This document shows, piece after piece, positions 1-9,059 of a stretch of DNA of 64,000 nt. Below the pieces are notes generated by a model. It saw only the letters and a list, made by a program, of their open reading frames with translations. It did no database searches and was not told where the DNA came from. Source of the stretch: Periweissella beninensis (GTDB lineage: Bacteria; Bacillota; Bacilli; Lactobacillales; Lactobacillaceae); the NCBI RefSeq assembly GCF_016908275.1, contig NZ_JAFBDN010000001.1:62001-126000 (forward strand), read 5' to 3'. How positions within the stretch are numbered: position 1 is the first letter of the stretch; each line of letters opens with the position of its first letter. The translations under genes and the position numbers were made by a program.

Positions 1-206
1 ACACAGCCGCACAAAAAGCTTTGAAGAAGGCTAACGCTGCTAACACAGCTGCTAAGACTGCTTCAAGCAAGGCTGCTAAGAAGGCTGCTTCAGCTAAGGA
101 TGCTCTTGCTGACGCTAAGTTAGCTGCTGCTAACGCCCAAACTGCTAAGGTTTCAGCTGATAAAGATTTCTCAGCTGCTAAGGTTAAAGCAGGTATCACA
201 GAATAA
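1..206 (+). CDS. C-terminal part of an Ala/Lys-rich protein (5' end outside window)
   Basis: The reading frame is open from base 3 and ends at a TAA at 204-206, so the gene starts before the window. The visible part is almost entirely Ala, Lys, Asp, Thr and Ser, with Ala-Lys and Ala-Asp steps that predict a long amphipathic helix or coiled coil. There is no membrane segment and no sorting motif at the end. Such composition is known from cell-surface stalks, LEA-like stress proteins and histone H1-like tails, and the sequence does not decide between them. A strong terminator follows 30 bp downstream. The TTG at 21 is not preceded by a convincing ribosome binding site, so it is probably internal. 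Confidence 0.6.
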   Translation, partial: TAAQKALKKANAANTAAKTASSKAAKKAASAKDALADAKLAAANAQTAKVSADKDFSAAKVKAGITE

Positions 207-236
207 TTAACGTTATTCTTAACTAACTGCAATCAT

Positions 237-275
237 TAAAAAAAGAAGCTGAGACGTTTGTCTCAGCTTCTTTTT
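237..275 (+). terminator. Rho-independent terminator
   Basis: An 11-bp perfect stem (245-255 with 260-270, GAAGCTGAGAC) with a GTTT loop is followed by five T and preceded by an A run. It ends the Ala/Lys-rich gene. Confidence 0.9.
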
Positions 276-329
276 CGGTGTTTTCGCATTGGTATTACCC
301 CTATCTGCGTACAATAATCAGTCCGTCGC

Positions 330-545
330 TTAGCGCTTTGACGAAAGTAATTTGCTGAGGCGTTTATACATGATACGTCTAATATGCCCATGCGCGACGT
401 CAATGATCTTCATATAACTTATATTAAGTATTAATAAATCTGCTATACATTCATAAATACAGCAGCGAATCCCACTTCGCGTATGGTACGCGTAAAACTC
501 ACATAATTCGATTGCCATTTTTCTTACTATTGTTTGCTTAGCCAT
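330..545 (-). CDS. Small protein of unknown function (71 aa)
   Basis: The ATG at 545 is preceded by AAAGGGGA with 7 bases of spacing, which is the only good ribosome binding site in this frame; the longer reading frame to 620 has none. The 71-residue product begins MAKQTIVRKM, is basic (Arg/Lys-rich C-terminus), contains two adjacent Cys near residue 33 and a short hydrophobic stretch (ADLLILNISY). I do not recognise a family. It stands alone between the first terminator and the divergent peptidase gene, so context gives no function. It may be a chance frame, although the start site is better than chance frames usually have. Confidence 0.4.
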   Translation of the reverse strand: MAKQTIVRKMAIELCEFYAYHTRSGIRCCIYECIADLLILNISYMKIIDVAHGHIRRIMYKRLSKLLSSKR

Positions 546-711
546 CGTTTTGTCCCCTTTAAATAATTTGGTACTAATATAATACGGATTGCCTTGGCTA
601 AGTGACTTAAAATTTATCATGCTAAAGTTTACCGCCCATTATGTTATCTATTCGCAAGTGGGTGTACAATAAAGCTATTCAGTTTTTGATTTTAGCGTAA
701 AGGAGTCCCAC

Positions 712-2241
712 ATGTCGCACAAATTCACCTGGCTGCTAGGTTGGAGTACCTGCCTATTTTGCGTCCTCCTATCCGGTGGCGCCGTGGCCGACCAACTCAC
801 GACCGTTACCACCCCAAGCACCCCGACCACGCGCAGTACTAAGGCTGATACCTTACCCGTGGTTACCAAGCTCGCAACTAAGTATGATCCGCGCCAGTTG
901 CACCAGACGACCCCCGTTCAAAATCAAGGGGCCCTTAATCTCTGTTGGGCGTACACGGCCAATGATGTGATTGCCTTATCGCTTGGCAAGCAACAGGCGA
1001 CGACCTATCAGTTCTCGGCTAATTACTATAATTACCTGTTAGCCACTAACGCCTTTAGCGATGTCCGTAATCCTCTCGCCCAAAACCGTACTCTCGATAG
1101 TAGCGGTGACGATAGTTTGGCTGAATATCTTGCCTTTTTGGGCTATACGCCAGTGCGCCAGCAACGTTTTAAGACACCGCGCCTAGCGGACCAAGACGTT
1201 ACCGTGGCTAGTAGTAAATTGATTAAACTCAGACAAGCTGGCATCAAAGCCGATATTCAAGCCGTCTACACCATTGCCAGCCAGCAAACAGCAAGTGAGG
1301 CGATTATCAAGCACCGGACCGCTTTGATTAAAAGTGATGTTAAGCACTATGGCGCGGTCAGTGTCGCGATTAATGCCAATAAAACTTTTGACTATTTAAA
1401 ACGCACCCATCCACAATACAGTCAAAAACTCAGTAATGGGCAAGTGACAACCTTTATCCCCATTCAAGCGTTAAGCAAGCTCCCGATTAACTATGATAAT
1501 GGTTGGAAGCAGCTAACCTTTGACCATCAATTAACGATTGTCGGTTGGGATGATAACTATTCCAAGAATAACTTTATGCAAAAGCCCCACTATAATGGTG
1601 CCTTTTTAGTTAAAAATACGTGGGGGACTAGTGTTTTAGAAAAAGGCTATGCGTGGATGAGTTATGAAGACCTCGATCTTCTCCAAAGTGATTTGCATAG
1701 TGTTAAAACAGGGCGCTACGTTGCTAATCACCAGTATCAACAGGTCAATGGGGCGACTAATGCGTTCACTACCTTGCGTAAAGCCCCGTACACCTTTATC
1801 GCTACCCGTTATCGAACGGGGGCTAAAGCTAGTAAGTTAACCCGCTTTGGTGTCTATACGACTCAAAATAACGTTCCTTATCAGCTCTATGTGACGACCC
1901 GCCGCCTCAACACGCAACATGTAACCTCGTTAAAGGGCTTTACCCTCGTCAGCCGTGGTACCTTGCGCCGGGCCGGTTTACAAAAAATCAACATTAAGAA
2001 ACCGTATTCCTTAGCGAAAAAACAAGCCTTTACGCTCGTGTTACGCTTGAATAATAGTGCCCAGCGCCACTATATTTTGCCGGTACAATTGGCTTCCTAT
2101 CGGCAAGTCGTTAATTATCCGTATGTTACGCGTGGCACTTCGTATCTATCACAAACCACCCGCCACTTACAATGGCAAAACTATAGTAAAAATTATCATG
2201 TTAATTTTTACTTACTCGGTTATACCCAAACAATGCCGTAA
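712..2241 (+). CDS. Secreted C1 (papain)-family cysteine peptidase with C-terminal domain
   Basis: The 509-residue product has a signal peptide (residues 1 to about 27, cleavage near AVA-DQ). The papain-type active site is complete: the oxyanion Gln in PVQNQGALNLCWAY (Gln72), nucleophile Cys78, His272 in FDHQLTIVGWDDNY and Asn302 in VKNTWG. Residues about 340-505 form a beta-rich C-terminal region like the lectin-like domain seen behind bacterial secreted C1 peptidases. No LPXTG or transmembrane tail is present, so the enzyme is probably released or loosely wall-bound. AAAGGAG precedes the ATG. GC content is higher than in most neighbours (CGCC- and GGC-rich codons), which may reflect recent acquisition or a higher-GC block shared with the genes up to 9.3 kb. 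It is monocistronic and closed by its own terminator. The substrate cannot be inferred. Confidence 0.88.
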   Translation: MSHKFTWLLGWSTCLFCVLLSGGAVADQLTTVTTPSTPTTRSTKADTLPVVTKLATKYDPRQLHQTTPVQNQGALNLCWAYTANDVIALSLGKQQATTYQFSANYYNYLLATNAFSDVRNPLAQNRTLDSSGDDSLAEYLAFLGYTPVRQQRFKTPRLADQDVTVASSKLIKLRQAGIKADIQAVYTIASQQTASEAIIKHRTALIKSDVKHYGAVSVAINANKTFDYLKRTHPQYSQKLSNGQVTTFIPIQALSKLPINYDNGWKQLTFDHQLTIVGWDDNYSKNNFMQKPHYNGAFLVKNTWGTSVLEKGYAWMSYEDLDLLQSDLHSVKTGRYVANHQYQQVNGATNAFTTLRKAPYTFIATRYRTGAKASKLTRFGVYTTQNNVPYQLYVTTRRLNTQHVTSLKGFTLVSRGTLRRAGLQKINIKKPYSLAKKQAFTLVLRLNNSAQRHYILPVQLASYRQVVNYPYVTRGTSYLSQTTRHLQWQNYSKNYHVNFYLLGYTQTMP

Positions 2242-2260
2242 CCTGCATTGTATAACTCAT

Positions 2261-2307
2261 AAAAAAGCACCAACATTGCTTTTACGCGTCGTTGGTGCTT
2301 TTCTTTA
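2261..2307. terminator. Bidirectional Rho-independent terminator
   Basis: A 12-bp perfect stem AAAAGCACCAAC (2263-2274) pairs with 2291-2302 and T-rich sequence follows. It lies between the peptidase gene (+) and the galactanase remnant (-). Confidence 0.88.
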
Positions 2308-2351
2308 GCTCGTTTTTACTAATCACATTTGACGCCGCCGCCAAATGCTTC

Positions 2352-2953
2352 CTACTTTTTGACGTAGTTAAACGTATGCGTTTTAGTGCCGCCTTTTGTC
2401 GCTTTAATCGTATACGTGTAGTTACTCCGCTGATAACGCATCTACTTGACCTTGCGGTGACACATCATATAATCCCGTAACATTATTAAAATCAGAAATA
2501 TTATTATCTGTCCCATCAGAATCATAATTAGTAGCTGTCCAAGCTGTTTCGAGAACGGCAAATAATTTACCATATTTAGCTGCCAGATTTTGAATGGCTC
2601 GTAAATTCGTTACCGACTTGCACCATCCCCACCTTAATGCCACTCTTTTTGAAAGTGTTGAGGGTATCAGTCGTGTATTGCTTAACCATTTGGGCTAATT
2701 TAGCTGGGTTGTCCGCATATTTGGAAACATTCAAACCGGCTGCTTTTTGTGCTTTGGACAAGTTTAGCTGACTAATCGTGTTATTTAATTCATCATAATT
2801 AACTGTGTTTTTAGTTGTTTGTGTTGCTGTTGTTGTGTCTGCACCATTATCCGCGCTTACGATTGTTGGTAGCGGTGCTAATAATGTTGAAGAAGCTGTT
2901 AGTAGCGTAATGGCTAGTGTACTCGCTCTAAATATCCCCGGTTGCTTATTCAT
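2352..2953 (-). pseudogene. Remnant of a secreted GH53 arabinogalactan endo-beta-1,4-galactanase
   Basis: The 5' part (2953 downward) encodes a signal peptide and then a segment ending in DMVQVGNE-like sequence (here GMVQVGNEFT), which carries the GH53 acid/base Glu. A frame change near 2640 leads into NLRAIQNLAAKYGKLFAVLETAW, which corresponds to the strand carrying the GH53 nucleophile Glu, followed by the family-typical VSPQGQ. A third frame (ending with TAG at 2352-2354) supplies a short basic tail. About 200 residues expected in a GH53 enzyme (about 330-400 residues) are missing, including the barrel start and the part between the two catalytic Glu. The gene is therefore dead by deletion and at least two frameshifts. 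The intact enzyme would have cut plant galactan outside the cell. Confidence 0.75.
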
Positions 2954-2984
2954 CTTAAATTCTCCATCGTTAATTCCCTAAAAA

Positions 2985-3251
2985 TTAGTTCTGTTGATAC
3001 TTTTTCATAATTTCTTGCGCATTACTGATTGAAAGGTCCCCCTGCGCTACCATTTTCAAAATAGCCCCCTCAAATTCGCTATTTTCTTGATTAGCAGCTT
3101 CAATTTTATGCATTAGTTGGTTAACCCATAACCGAATTGTCGGATAACTCACGCCATAATCTTGTGCTAATTTTTTTAATGATCCTGATGACATAATAAA
3201 ATCTTTTAAAAAATTTTGACTTTGTTCATCAAGTTTTAAAAACCATTCCAT
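2985..3251 (-). CDS. DUF2089-like helix-turn-helix protein
   Basis: The 88-residue product starting MEWFLKLDEQ contains SGSLKKLAQDYGVSYPTIRLWVNQL, the helix-turn-helix signature of the DUF2089 group (GSLKxLAxxYGVSYPTVR), followed by a helical tail. The start at 3251 has GGGAGA with good spacing, whereas the further upstream TTG at 3302 has no site and lies just behind the -10 element. Family members are small cytoplasmic proteins often found beside membrane-protein or stress genes, with no defined regulon. Here it is monocistronic between the galactanase remnant and the ABC-F gene, in very AT-rich surroundings. Confidence 0.7.
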   Translation of the reverse strand: MEWFLKLDEQSQNFLKDFIMSSGSLKKLAQDYGVSYPTIRLWVNQLMHKIEAANQENSEFEGAILKMVAQGDLSISNAQEIMKKYQQN

Positions 3252-3310
3252 TGCATATTCTCCCAAATTAAACTTTTTTGATTGATTTTTAGATAATTTC
3301 AATACGGAAA

Positions 3311-3316
3311 ATTATA
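3311..3316 (-). promoter_or_regulatory. -10 element for the DUF2089-like gene
   Basis: TATAAT is read on the minus strand. The -35 region is weak. The predicted transcript start near 3305 favours the 3251 start codon. Confidence 0.5.
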
Positions 3317-3562
3317 CCAATATATGTATATTAATAACATTAACAAAATGTTACAAATATCAATTTTGTTAATATATAGTTTATTAACGCTATTTTTTAG
3401 GAGTTTTAAAAACAGATTATATTTTTATGATAATTTTTAAATTTAAAATATACTTAATATTTGTATATTTATGTAATTAATGATTATTAAAATTAAACTT
3501 TTTTTAGTTATGTTTATTTATTGATTTTTTTATAAAACTTACTATTAGTTATTTAAAGACAA
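3317..3562. other. AT-rich spacer without gene
   Basis: About 250 bases of extremely AT-rich sequence with poly-T and poly-A tracts. It holds the upstream region of the DUF2089-like gene. I see no reading frame, repeat or RNA structure in it. Confidence 0.6.
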
Positions 3563-3607
3563 CAAAAAACCCGTAATTGGTTTTTCAATCAACCATTACG
3601 AGTTTTT
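3563..3607 (-). terminator. Rho-independent terminator of the ABC-F gene
   Basis: On the minus strand a near-perfect stem (arms about 3565-3582 and 3590-3607) ends in GGGTTTTTTG. It lies 60 bp behind the ABC-F stop. Confidence 0.8.
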
Positions 3608-3666
3608 AATATTTGTAGTAACTACAATGTTACATTTAGATTACACTTACTGCCTAAATTTACTAA

Positions 3667-5289
3667 CTAATATAAATCAGTAACTTGCTTTTGCACATCG
3701 GCATGACTAATAAATTCGTCATATGTCGTTTCAGCACGTTCAACCACACCCTTATCGCTAATTTCGATGATATGATCAGCAATCGTTTGGATAAATTCAT
3801 GATCATGCGAAGTAAAGATAATTGAACCTTTAAAATCAATCATACCATCATTGAGGGAAGTAATTGATTCCAAGTCAAGGTGGTTGGTGGGGTCATCCAT
3901 TAATAAAACATTGCTCTTTAGCAACATTAGCTTAGAAAGCATCACCCGCACTTTTTCACCACCCGAAAGCACATTAATTTCTTTAGTTACATCATCACCC
4001 GAAAAGAGCATCCGGCCAAGCATCCCACGCAAGAACGTATTATCACTTTCTTCCTTTGCGGCAAATTGGCGTAACCAGTCGATAATCACGGCCTTGTCAT
4101 CATCAAAGTTATCATTGATATCTTTTGACATGTAGGCCCGTTGTGTGGTGACACCCCAAGTTACTGTCCCAGCATCTGGGGCCATTTCACCTGCTAAAAT
4201 TTGCATTAACGTGCTAGTTGCGACATCACTACGACTCAACAGGGCGACCTTTTCACCCGGACGCGCCACAAAGGTGATATTATCAAGAATTTTTACCCCA
4301 TCAATTGTTTTTGAAACATTATCAACCCGGACTAAATCATTCCCCAAGTCGCGTGTCGTTTCAAATTTAATCCACGGATATTTTCGTGTTGAGGGTTGAA
4401 TATCATCCAACGTAATTTTTTCCAATTGTTTTTGGCGTGATGTTGCCTGCTTTGCTTTAGAAGCATTCGCACTAAAGCGCGCCACGAACGCTTGTAATTC
4501 TTTAATTTTTTCTTCTTTTTTCGCATTAGCGTTAGCTTGGAGCTTAGCCGCCAATTCACTTGATTGCTTCCAAAAATCATAGTTACCAACAAATAATTTG
4601 ATTTTACCAAAATCAACATCGAGCATCATCGTTGCGACCGCATTTAAGAAGTGACGGTCATGGGAAACGACAATTACAATATTTGGATAGTCGGCTAAGA
4701 AGCTTTCTAACCAGGCAACCGTGTGCGTATCCAACCCATTTGTTGGTTCATCAAGTACCAAGATATCAGGTTGCCCGAATAATGCTTGTGCTAATAAGAC
4801 TTTAACCTTTTCTGATTCGGTTAATTCACTCATTTTTTGCGTATGCATACTTTCAGGAATCCCAATTTGTTGCAAGAGTTGCGATGCTTCCGACTCGGCT
4901 TCCCAGCCACCCATTTCAGCAAACTCTGCTTCTAGTTCTCCGGCTCGTAACCCATCCGCATCAGTGAAATCCGCTTTCATGTAGATGGCATCTTTTTCCT
5001 TCATTACTTCATATAAATGTTTGTGCCCTTGAATTACCGTGTCCAAGACTTCATATTCATCAAACGCAAAGTGATCTTGGTTCAAACTACTCATGCGTTC
5101 ATTAGGTGAAATCGTTACTGTCCCAGTAGTTGGTGTTAGTTTCCCCTCCAGTACCTTTAAAAAAGTTGATTTACCGGCACCATTGGCCCCAATTACCCCG
5201 TATGTATTCCCGGCAGTGAATTTTAAATTGACATCGTCATATAATTTGCGTCCTGAAAAACCGACGCTGACATTCGAAACAGTTAACAA
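3667..5289 (-). CDS. ABC-F family ATPase, YbiT-like
   Basis: The 540-residue protein has two nucleotide-binding domains joined by a charged linker (about residues 230-300) and no membrane domain, which defines ABC-F ribosome-associated ATPases. Domain 1 has Walker A GANGAGKST and Walker B LVLDEPTNGLD, but its signature is LTESEKVKV instead of LSGGxxxR. Domain 2 has a good LSGGEKVRV signature, but its Walker A is degenerate (LLSRSDVATST) and the catalytic Glu is Asp (LLMDDPTNHLD). Only the composite site built from domain 1 Walker A and domain 2 signature therefore looks fully competent, a pattern I recall from lactobacillar YbiT-like proteins. The start is TTG at 5289, 8 bases behind AAGGAGG. 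The ATG at 5334 lies upstream of the extended -10 and cannot be the start. Confidence 0.85.
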   Translation of the reverse strand: MLTVSNVSVGFSGRKLYDDVNLKFTAGNTYGVIGANGAGKSTFLKVLEGKLTPTTGTVTISPNERMSSLNQDHFAFDEYEVLDTVIQGHKHLYEVMKEKDAIYMKADFTDADGLRAGELEAEFAEMGGWEAESEASQLLQQIGIPESMHTQKMSELTESEKVKVLLAQALFGQPDILVLDEPTNGLDTHTVAWLESFLADYPNIVIVVSHDRHFLNAVATMMLDVDFGKIKLFVGNYDFWKQSSELAAKLQANANAKKEEKIKELQAFVARFSANASKAKQATSRQKQLEKITLDDIQPSTRKYPWIKFETTRDLGNDLVRVDNVSKTIDGVKILDNITFVARPGEKVALLSRSDVATSTLMQILAGEMAPDAGTVTWGVTTQRAYMSKDINDNFDDDKAVIIDWLRQFAAKEESDNTFLRGMLGRMLFSGDDVTKEINVLSGGEKVRVMLSKLMLLKSNVLLMDDPTNHLDLESITSLNDGMIDFKGSIIFTSHDHEFIQTIADHIIEISDKGVVERAETTYDEFISHADVQKQVTDLY

Positions 5290-5320
5290 AATGTCGTCCT
5301 CCTTTTTAGTTGTCTTGTGT

Positions 5321-5329
5321 ATTATAGCA
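5321..5329 (-). promoter_or_regulatory. Extended -10 promoter of the ABC-F gene
   Basis: TGCTATAAT on the minus strand sits about 35 bases before the TTG start. No good -35 is visible. Confidence 0.6.
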
Positions 5330-5455
5330 AGCATTCTCTAGTTTGTGGGCTTTTTTGATTAAATGATTGCTTTATCATCTGGCTTAATCGTATTAAATAA
5401 AGCCTAGCCAAAATTAATTCCGCTTGCCAACGCGGTACCTCGGTCCAAAACAAGT

Positions 5456-5491
5456 AAAAGGGACTAAATTTGTTGAAATTCAGTCCCTTTT
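5456..5491 (-). terminator. Rho-independent terminator of the double-GNAT gene
   Basis: AAAAGGGACT(A/G)AATTT arms (5456-5471 and 5476-5491) with a GTTG loop and a T-rich minus-strand tail. Confidence 0.8.
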
Positions 5492-5530
5492 ATTCGTTTA
5501 TTTGCAGTGGGCATTAGCCCAGTTAATCCT

Positions 5531-6421
5531 TTAGTGCGCTTTTTCAAGATATACGATTTCCGTTAGTTTTTTAAATCCATTCGCACAATATACTTTATAT
5601 GCTGGTAGATTACTTATCTCAACATTCAAGCGGATCGGTAGGTCCACTCTCGTAAGCGCAATGGCTGTAAGTAATTCCTTAACAGCCGCTTTCCCTAGCC
5701 CACGGCCCTGGTGAGCTGGGGTGATGGCAAGGCTAAAAATATAAGCCATTTCTTGCCCACACTCAACCGCCGCACTCCCGATAATCACATCATTTAATGT
5801 AATTTTATACAAATCAATCAGTTCATCTTGATAATTAACAGCGGCATAGCGTTGATAAAGAGCGAGGGTACTATCCTTAAAACTACGGTAGTTTACTTGG
5901 GCAATCTGGTCAATATCCTGCCGTTGTGCCAACGTAACTTGCACTTGGCTTGGCTGGGACTGAACCGGTTTAACTAATTGTGCATCATATTCCATCAGAT
6001 ACTCACCAGTCGCCAGCACGTCCAATTGCCAATTTGTCAAAAAATCACGATTAGCGGCTAAAAATGCTTGCTCTGTGATATATTCAACTTCAGGCACCGG
6101 ATAGCCCCACGTTTTTAGGATCGTTTGGGTACGTTGTAATAGTTCTTGCCCGACACCTTGACGTCGATAAAGTGGCGCTACTAACAGATTGACACTAGCT
6201 TTGGTGGTATCGTCAGCATAAATCGTTGCAAAGCCACCAAGTACCGGCCCCTGATACGCTAAAATAAATGCTGGCATCGCTGGATACACATTAAAACTAT
6301 TCTCTAAATATGGGCTATCCGCCGTATGATCGGCTTGATGACAAACCTCAATTACTTGTGTCACTTGTTGGCGCTCCATGGGACTTAACTTACTAACTTG
6401 TCGATATTGCCACTGCATCAT
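5531..6421 (-). CDS. Two-domain GNAT acetyltransferase
   Basis: The 296-residue protein contains two GNAT folds. Each has the acetyl-CoA pyrophosphate loop: VAPLYRRQGVGQELL near residues 81-95 and ITPAHQGRGLGKAAV near 223-237. A tandem architecture of about 300 residues is also found in MshD-like enzymes, but the substrate here is unknown. The C-terminal domain ends with the usual NLPAYKVYCANGFKKL strand-helix. AAAGGATGATG places the start at either of two adjacent ATG codons. The gene lies 20 bp behind the L,D-transpeptidase gene and is probably co-transcribed with it. Confidence 0.82.
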   Translation of the reverse strand: MMQWQYRQVSKLSPMERQQVTQVIEVCHQADHTADSPYLENSFNVYPAMPAFILAYQGPVLGGFATIYADDTTKASVNLLVAPLYRRQGVGQELLQRTQTILKTWGYPVPEVEYITEQAFLAANRDFLTNWQLDVLATGEYLMEYDAQLVKPVQSQPSQVQVTLAQRQDIDQIAQVNYRSFKDSTLALYQRYAAVNYQDELIDLYKITLNDVIIGSAAVECGQEMAYIFSLAITPAHQGRGLGKAAVKELLTAIALTRVDLPIRLNVEISNLPAYKVYCANGFKKLTEIVYLEKAH

Positions 6422-6440
6422 CCTTTTTTCCTTATCTAAA

Positions 6441-7799
6441 TTATAAACTTTGACCTAAAGTACCGTAGCTAACAACTTGCATCCCCACGGTCGCCTCTTC
6501 ATAAACCTTTTTCATAATGGTTGGATTCGTATTAATGCACCCATGACTCCCAACTTGGCTGTTAACACTTGCCTTACCAAAGTTGCTTATCTTTTGCCAA
6601 GATGCATCATGAATCCCATAACCACTTGACTGCCATGGTAACCAGTAATTAACGACTGAGTCATACGCTGTGTCAGCCGTGCCACCACGTAAGTGCACCT
6701 TATGTGTGGCGGTTGTCCGATCTTTATACAAGATATGATATACGCCGGTAATCGTCGCATGGCCCACTGATTTTTTACCTGAAATAAATGGCCAACTAAC
6801 CACTAGTTTGCCTTTTTTATACATATAGGCATGTTGGTGTGTTAAATCAAGTTCAATGTACGTTCCATTGAAGTTCTGTTCATATTTTTTACCAGTCAAT
6901 TTAGCCGCAACATTCAGCTGTTGCCCAGTTGTCAACGCTGTCGCTAACTTTTGCGCCGTAGTCTTGGCAGGAACATATTGGCCAATGCCACTTTCTGCTG
7001 TAGTATTAGTTAACGTAATTGTTTTTTTATTGTGTGTTTTAAATTTAATCTTATGGTTATAACTACCCGTCTTTACTGATAAACTATAAGTTACCCAATT
7101 AGCTAGCGGGTTTTTATTAATTTTACCGTTTTGCTTGACCGCTTGTGCTTTAACAGTTGTCGGTACGGTATATGTTTTGTTGTTGACCGTCACTGTTAAG
7201 TTTTGCGCAATCATTTTATTAAGCTGATTAGCTTTAGCTTGCATCGCGGTCTTCGTAATCTTGGGTGTTTGATAGGCAGCCTTAACGCTAATCTGATTCG
7301 TCTTATTTTGCTTAATTGCCGTGATGATCCGTTGGGCTGTTTGTTGGTAATTAACACTACCACCTGTTTGTCCACCCTTAACCGTGTAATTTGTACTAGT
7401 CCGCACTAAGCGGGCATTTTTCGGTTGATTTGTCTTACTTGCAAGCTTTGCTTTTTGCAACTGATTGACAATCGTCTGTGTCGTTGGTATGCCCACCGTA
7501 ATGGCTGATGTTTGCCCATTTTTAATTTTTTTAAGGTCACTATCAGTTAATTTAGGTTGCACCCGAACGGTAACGGTTTTTGTCGTTTGTCTGTCATTAA
7601 CTTTAACTTTATAGGTTTGCTGCGTAGCATTCAGCGCTTTTTTAGCTTGTTGTTTGCTCAAGCCCGTTAACTTTACTTTTTGCTGGTTAATCGCTACTAC
7701 CGTACCACTTTTGTAAAGCGTACTTTGATAGCCAAACCATCCCCCACCAAGTCCTAAAGCAACTAGGCCACTAATAACTGCTACATTTTTTTTATTCAT
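6441..7799 (-). CDS. Membrane-anchored L,D-transpeptidase (YkuD domain)
   Basis: Residues about 7-25 form an N-terminal membrane anchor. A long Thr/Lys/Gln-rich extracytoplasmic region resembling the PG_4 (VanW-like) linker domain follows, then a YkuD catalytic domain from about residue 310. The active site is present: GIHDASW upstream and SHGCINTNP with Cys421 as nucleophile and His419. Such enzymes make 3-3 peptidoglycan cross-links or attach groups to the wall, and their YkuD domain acts outside the membrane. GGAAGGT lies upstream of the ATG. The gene is the first of a likely two-gene unit with the double GNAT gene and is divergent from the transporter at 7945. Confidence 0.9.
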   Translation of the reverse strand: MNKKNVAVISGLVALGLGGGWFGYQSTLYKSGTVVAINQQKVKLTGLSKQQAKKALNATQQTYKVKVNDRQTTKTVTVRVQPKLTDSDLKKIKNGQTSAITVGIPTTQTIVNQLQKAKLASKTNQPKNARLVRTSTNYTVKGGQTGGSVNYQQTAQRIITAIKQNKTNQISVKAAYQTPKITKTAMQAKANQLNKMIAQNLTVTVNNKTYTVPTTVKAQAVKQNGKINKNPLANWVTYSLSVKTGSYNHKIKFKTHNKKTITLTNTTAESGIGQYVPAKTTAQKLATALTTGQQLNVAAKLTGKKYEQNFNGTYIELDLTHQHAYMYKKGKLVVSWPFISGKKSVGHATITGVYHILYKDRTTATHKVHLRGGTADTAYDSVVNYWLPWQSSGYGIHDASWQKISNFGKASVNSQVGSHGCINTNPTIMKKVYEEATVGMQVVSYGTLGQSL

Positions 7800-7944
7800 A
7801 ATACTTACCTTCCATAAAATATGTTAGTACGCCCCCAAGTTCATACTTTCTCTCATAATGGTAACATATTTGTAACATTATGTGGTTCAACCATTCTTAA
7901 ACTTTTTTGTATTTTATTTTAATTTATTGAGGAATATTTAGGCT

Positions 7945-9054
7945 ATGAAAACTATTGGCACCAATTTATTACATGATCGTACGTTACATCTTACCAGTAT
8001 GCTCGCCCTCCTGGCCTTTCTATTTGGTCAAGTCAGTGCGCGTGATATCGATACCAAAACATTAGTCGCTTTATTAGCTCTCCTAATTTTAGTCAAGGTC
8101 GTTGATGAACTAAAAGGGCTCAATTACCTTGCTAATTATTTAATTGAGCGGGCCAACAACACGCGCCAACTCATCCGCTTGCTCCTACTCCTAACCTTTG
8201 GCGCTGCGATGTTGCTAACTAATGATGTTGCCATCTTAACCATTGTCCCCTTATTTATCCAAATTGGCCGGCGGTTAAATCTCAAATATGCGTTACCAAT
8301 TACCTTGATAACCATCTACGCTAATTTGGGTAGTGCCCTGACCCCCATCGGTAATCCGCAAAATCTGTTCATCTATGGGCATTATCATCTGGGTATCTTA
8401 CCATTCTTAACCATGGCGGCCCCCATTGCGCTAATCAGCCTTTTATCAATTTGGGGCGTTTCCTTTGCGTTTGCCCCTAAACAAATTAAACAGGTCGAGC
8501 TTACCGCTGTCGTCATTAATCGGCGCGCGATGGTTTTAACTGGCATTAGTGCCCTGATCATTTTAGCCGGTGTCTTAGGCGTTTATTCCGTCTGGATTAG
8601 CCTTATTACTAGTATTTTTTTAGCTGTCAGCATTAAACCCACCGCGTTACGGGATGTTGATTACGGGATTATCCTTACGTTTATTGGCTTTTTCATTATC
8701 GTTAGTGCGCTGCATCATTTAACTAGCGTCCAACAACTTTTAACACATGTTACGCAACAAGGGTGGCAACTTTACTTGACCGGGATTATCAGCAGTCAGG
8801 TCATTAGTAATGTCCCCGCTGCCGTTTTACTAGCTAACTTCACTAATAATTATCCCGCCCTTTATCTAGGCGTTACCGTGGGCGGGTTGGGGACGCTCGT
8901 GGCTTCCTTGGCTAACCTCTTGGCCTTTCGTCAGTATACGAATCATCATGGCCAACGAAATGGCCGCTTTTTAGGCATTTTTAGTTTAATCAATAGCTTA
9001 TATCTCATCATCTTTGGCGTGATTGGCTTTGGGTTAATTTTCCTTAATCATTAA
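7945..9054 (+). CDS. ArsB/NhaD (ion transporter superfamily) membrane protein
   Basis: The 369-residue protein is almost wholly hydrophobic with about ten membrane segments. It carries two motif regions of the SLC13/ArsB/NhaD superfamily: LLTNDVAILTIVPL and, after a further segment, NLGSALTPIGNPQNLFIYG. Both halves of such transporters use these re-entrant Asn/Thr/Pro motifs to bind ions or carboxylates. At 369 residues it is shorter than ArsB (about 430). No ars genes are adjacent, so arsenite transport is not indicated; sodium, proton or a small anion are equally possible. A GAGGA ribosome binding site lies somewhat far (about 12 bases) from the ATG. Confidence 0.75.
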   Translation: MKTIGTNLLHDRTLHLTSMLALLAFLFGQVSARDIDTKTLVALLALLILVKVVDELKGLNYLANYLIERANNTRQLIRLLLLLTFGAAMLLTNDVAILTIVPLFIQIGRRLNLKYALPITLITIYANLGSALTPIGNPQNLFIYGHYHLGILPFLTMAAPIALISLLSIWGVSFAFAPKQIKQVELTAVVINRRAMVLTGISALIILAGVLGVYSVWISLITSIFLAVSIKPTALRDVDYGIILTFIGFFIIVSALHHLTSVQQLLTHVTQQGWQLYLTGIISSQVISNVPAAVLLANFTNNYPALYLGVTVGGLGTLVASLANLLAFRQYTNHHGQRNGRFLGIFSLINSLYLIIFGVIGFGLIFLNH

Positions 9055-9059
9055 CTTCA

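Noticed and set aside
5429-5441. Minus-strand GGTACCGCG resembling the T-box core
   Set aside because: The full AGGGTGGNACCGCG is not present, there is no stem I or terminator pairing, and the downstream ABC-F gene has its own promoter closer to the start.
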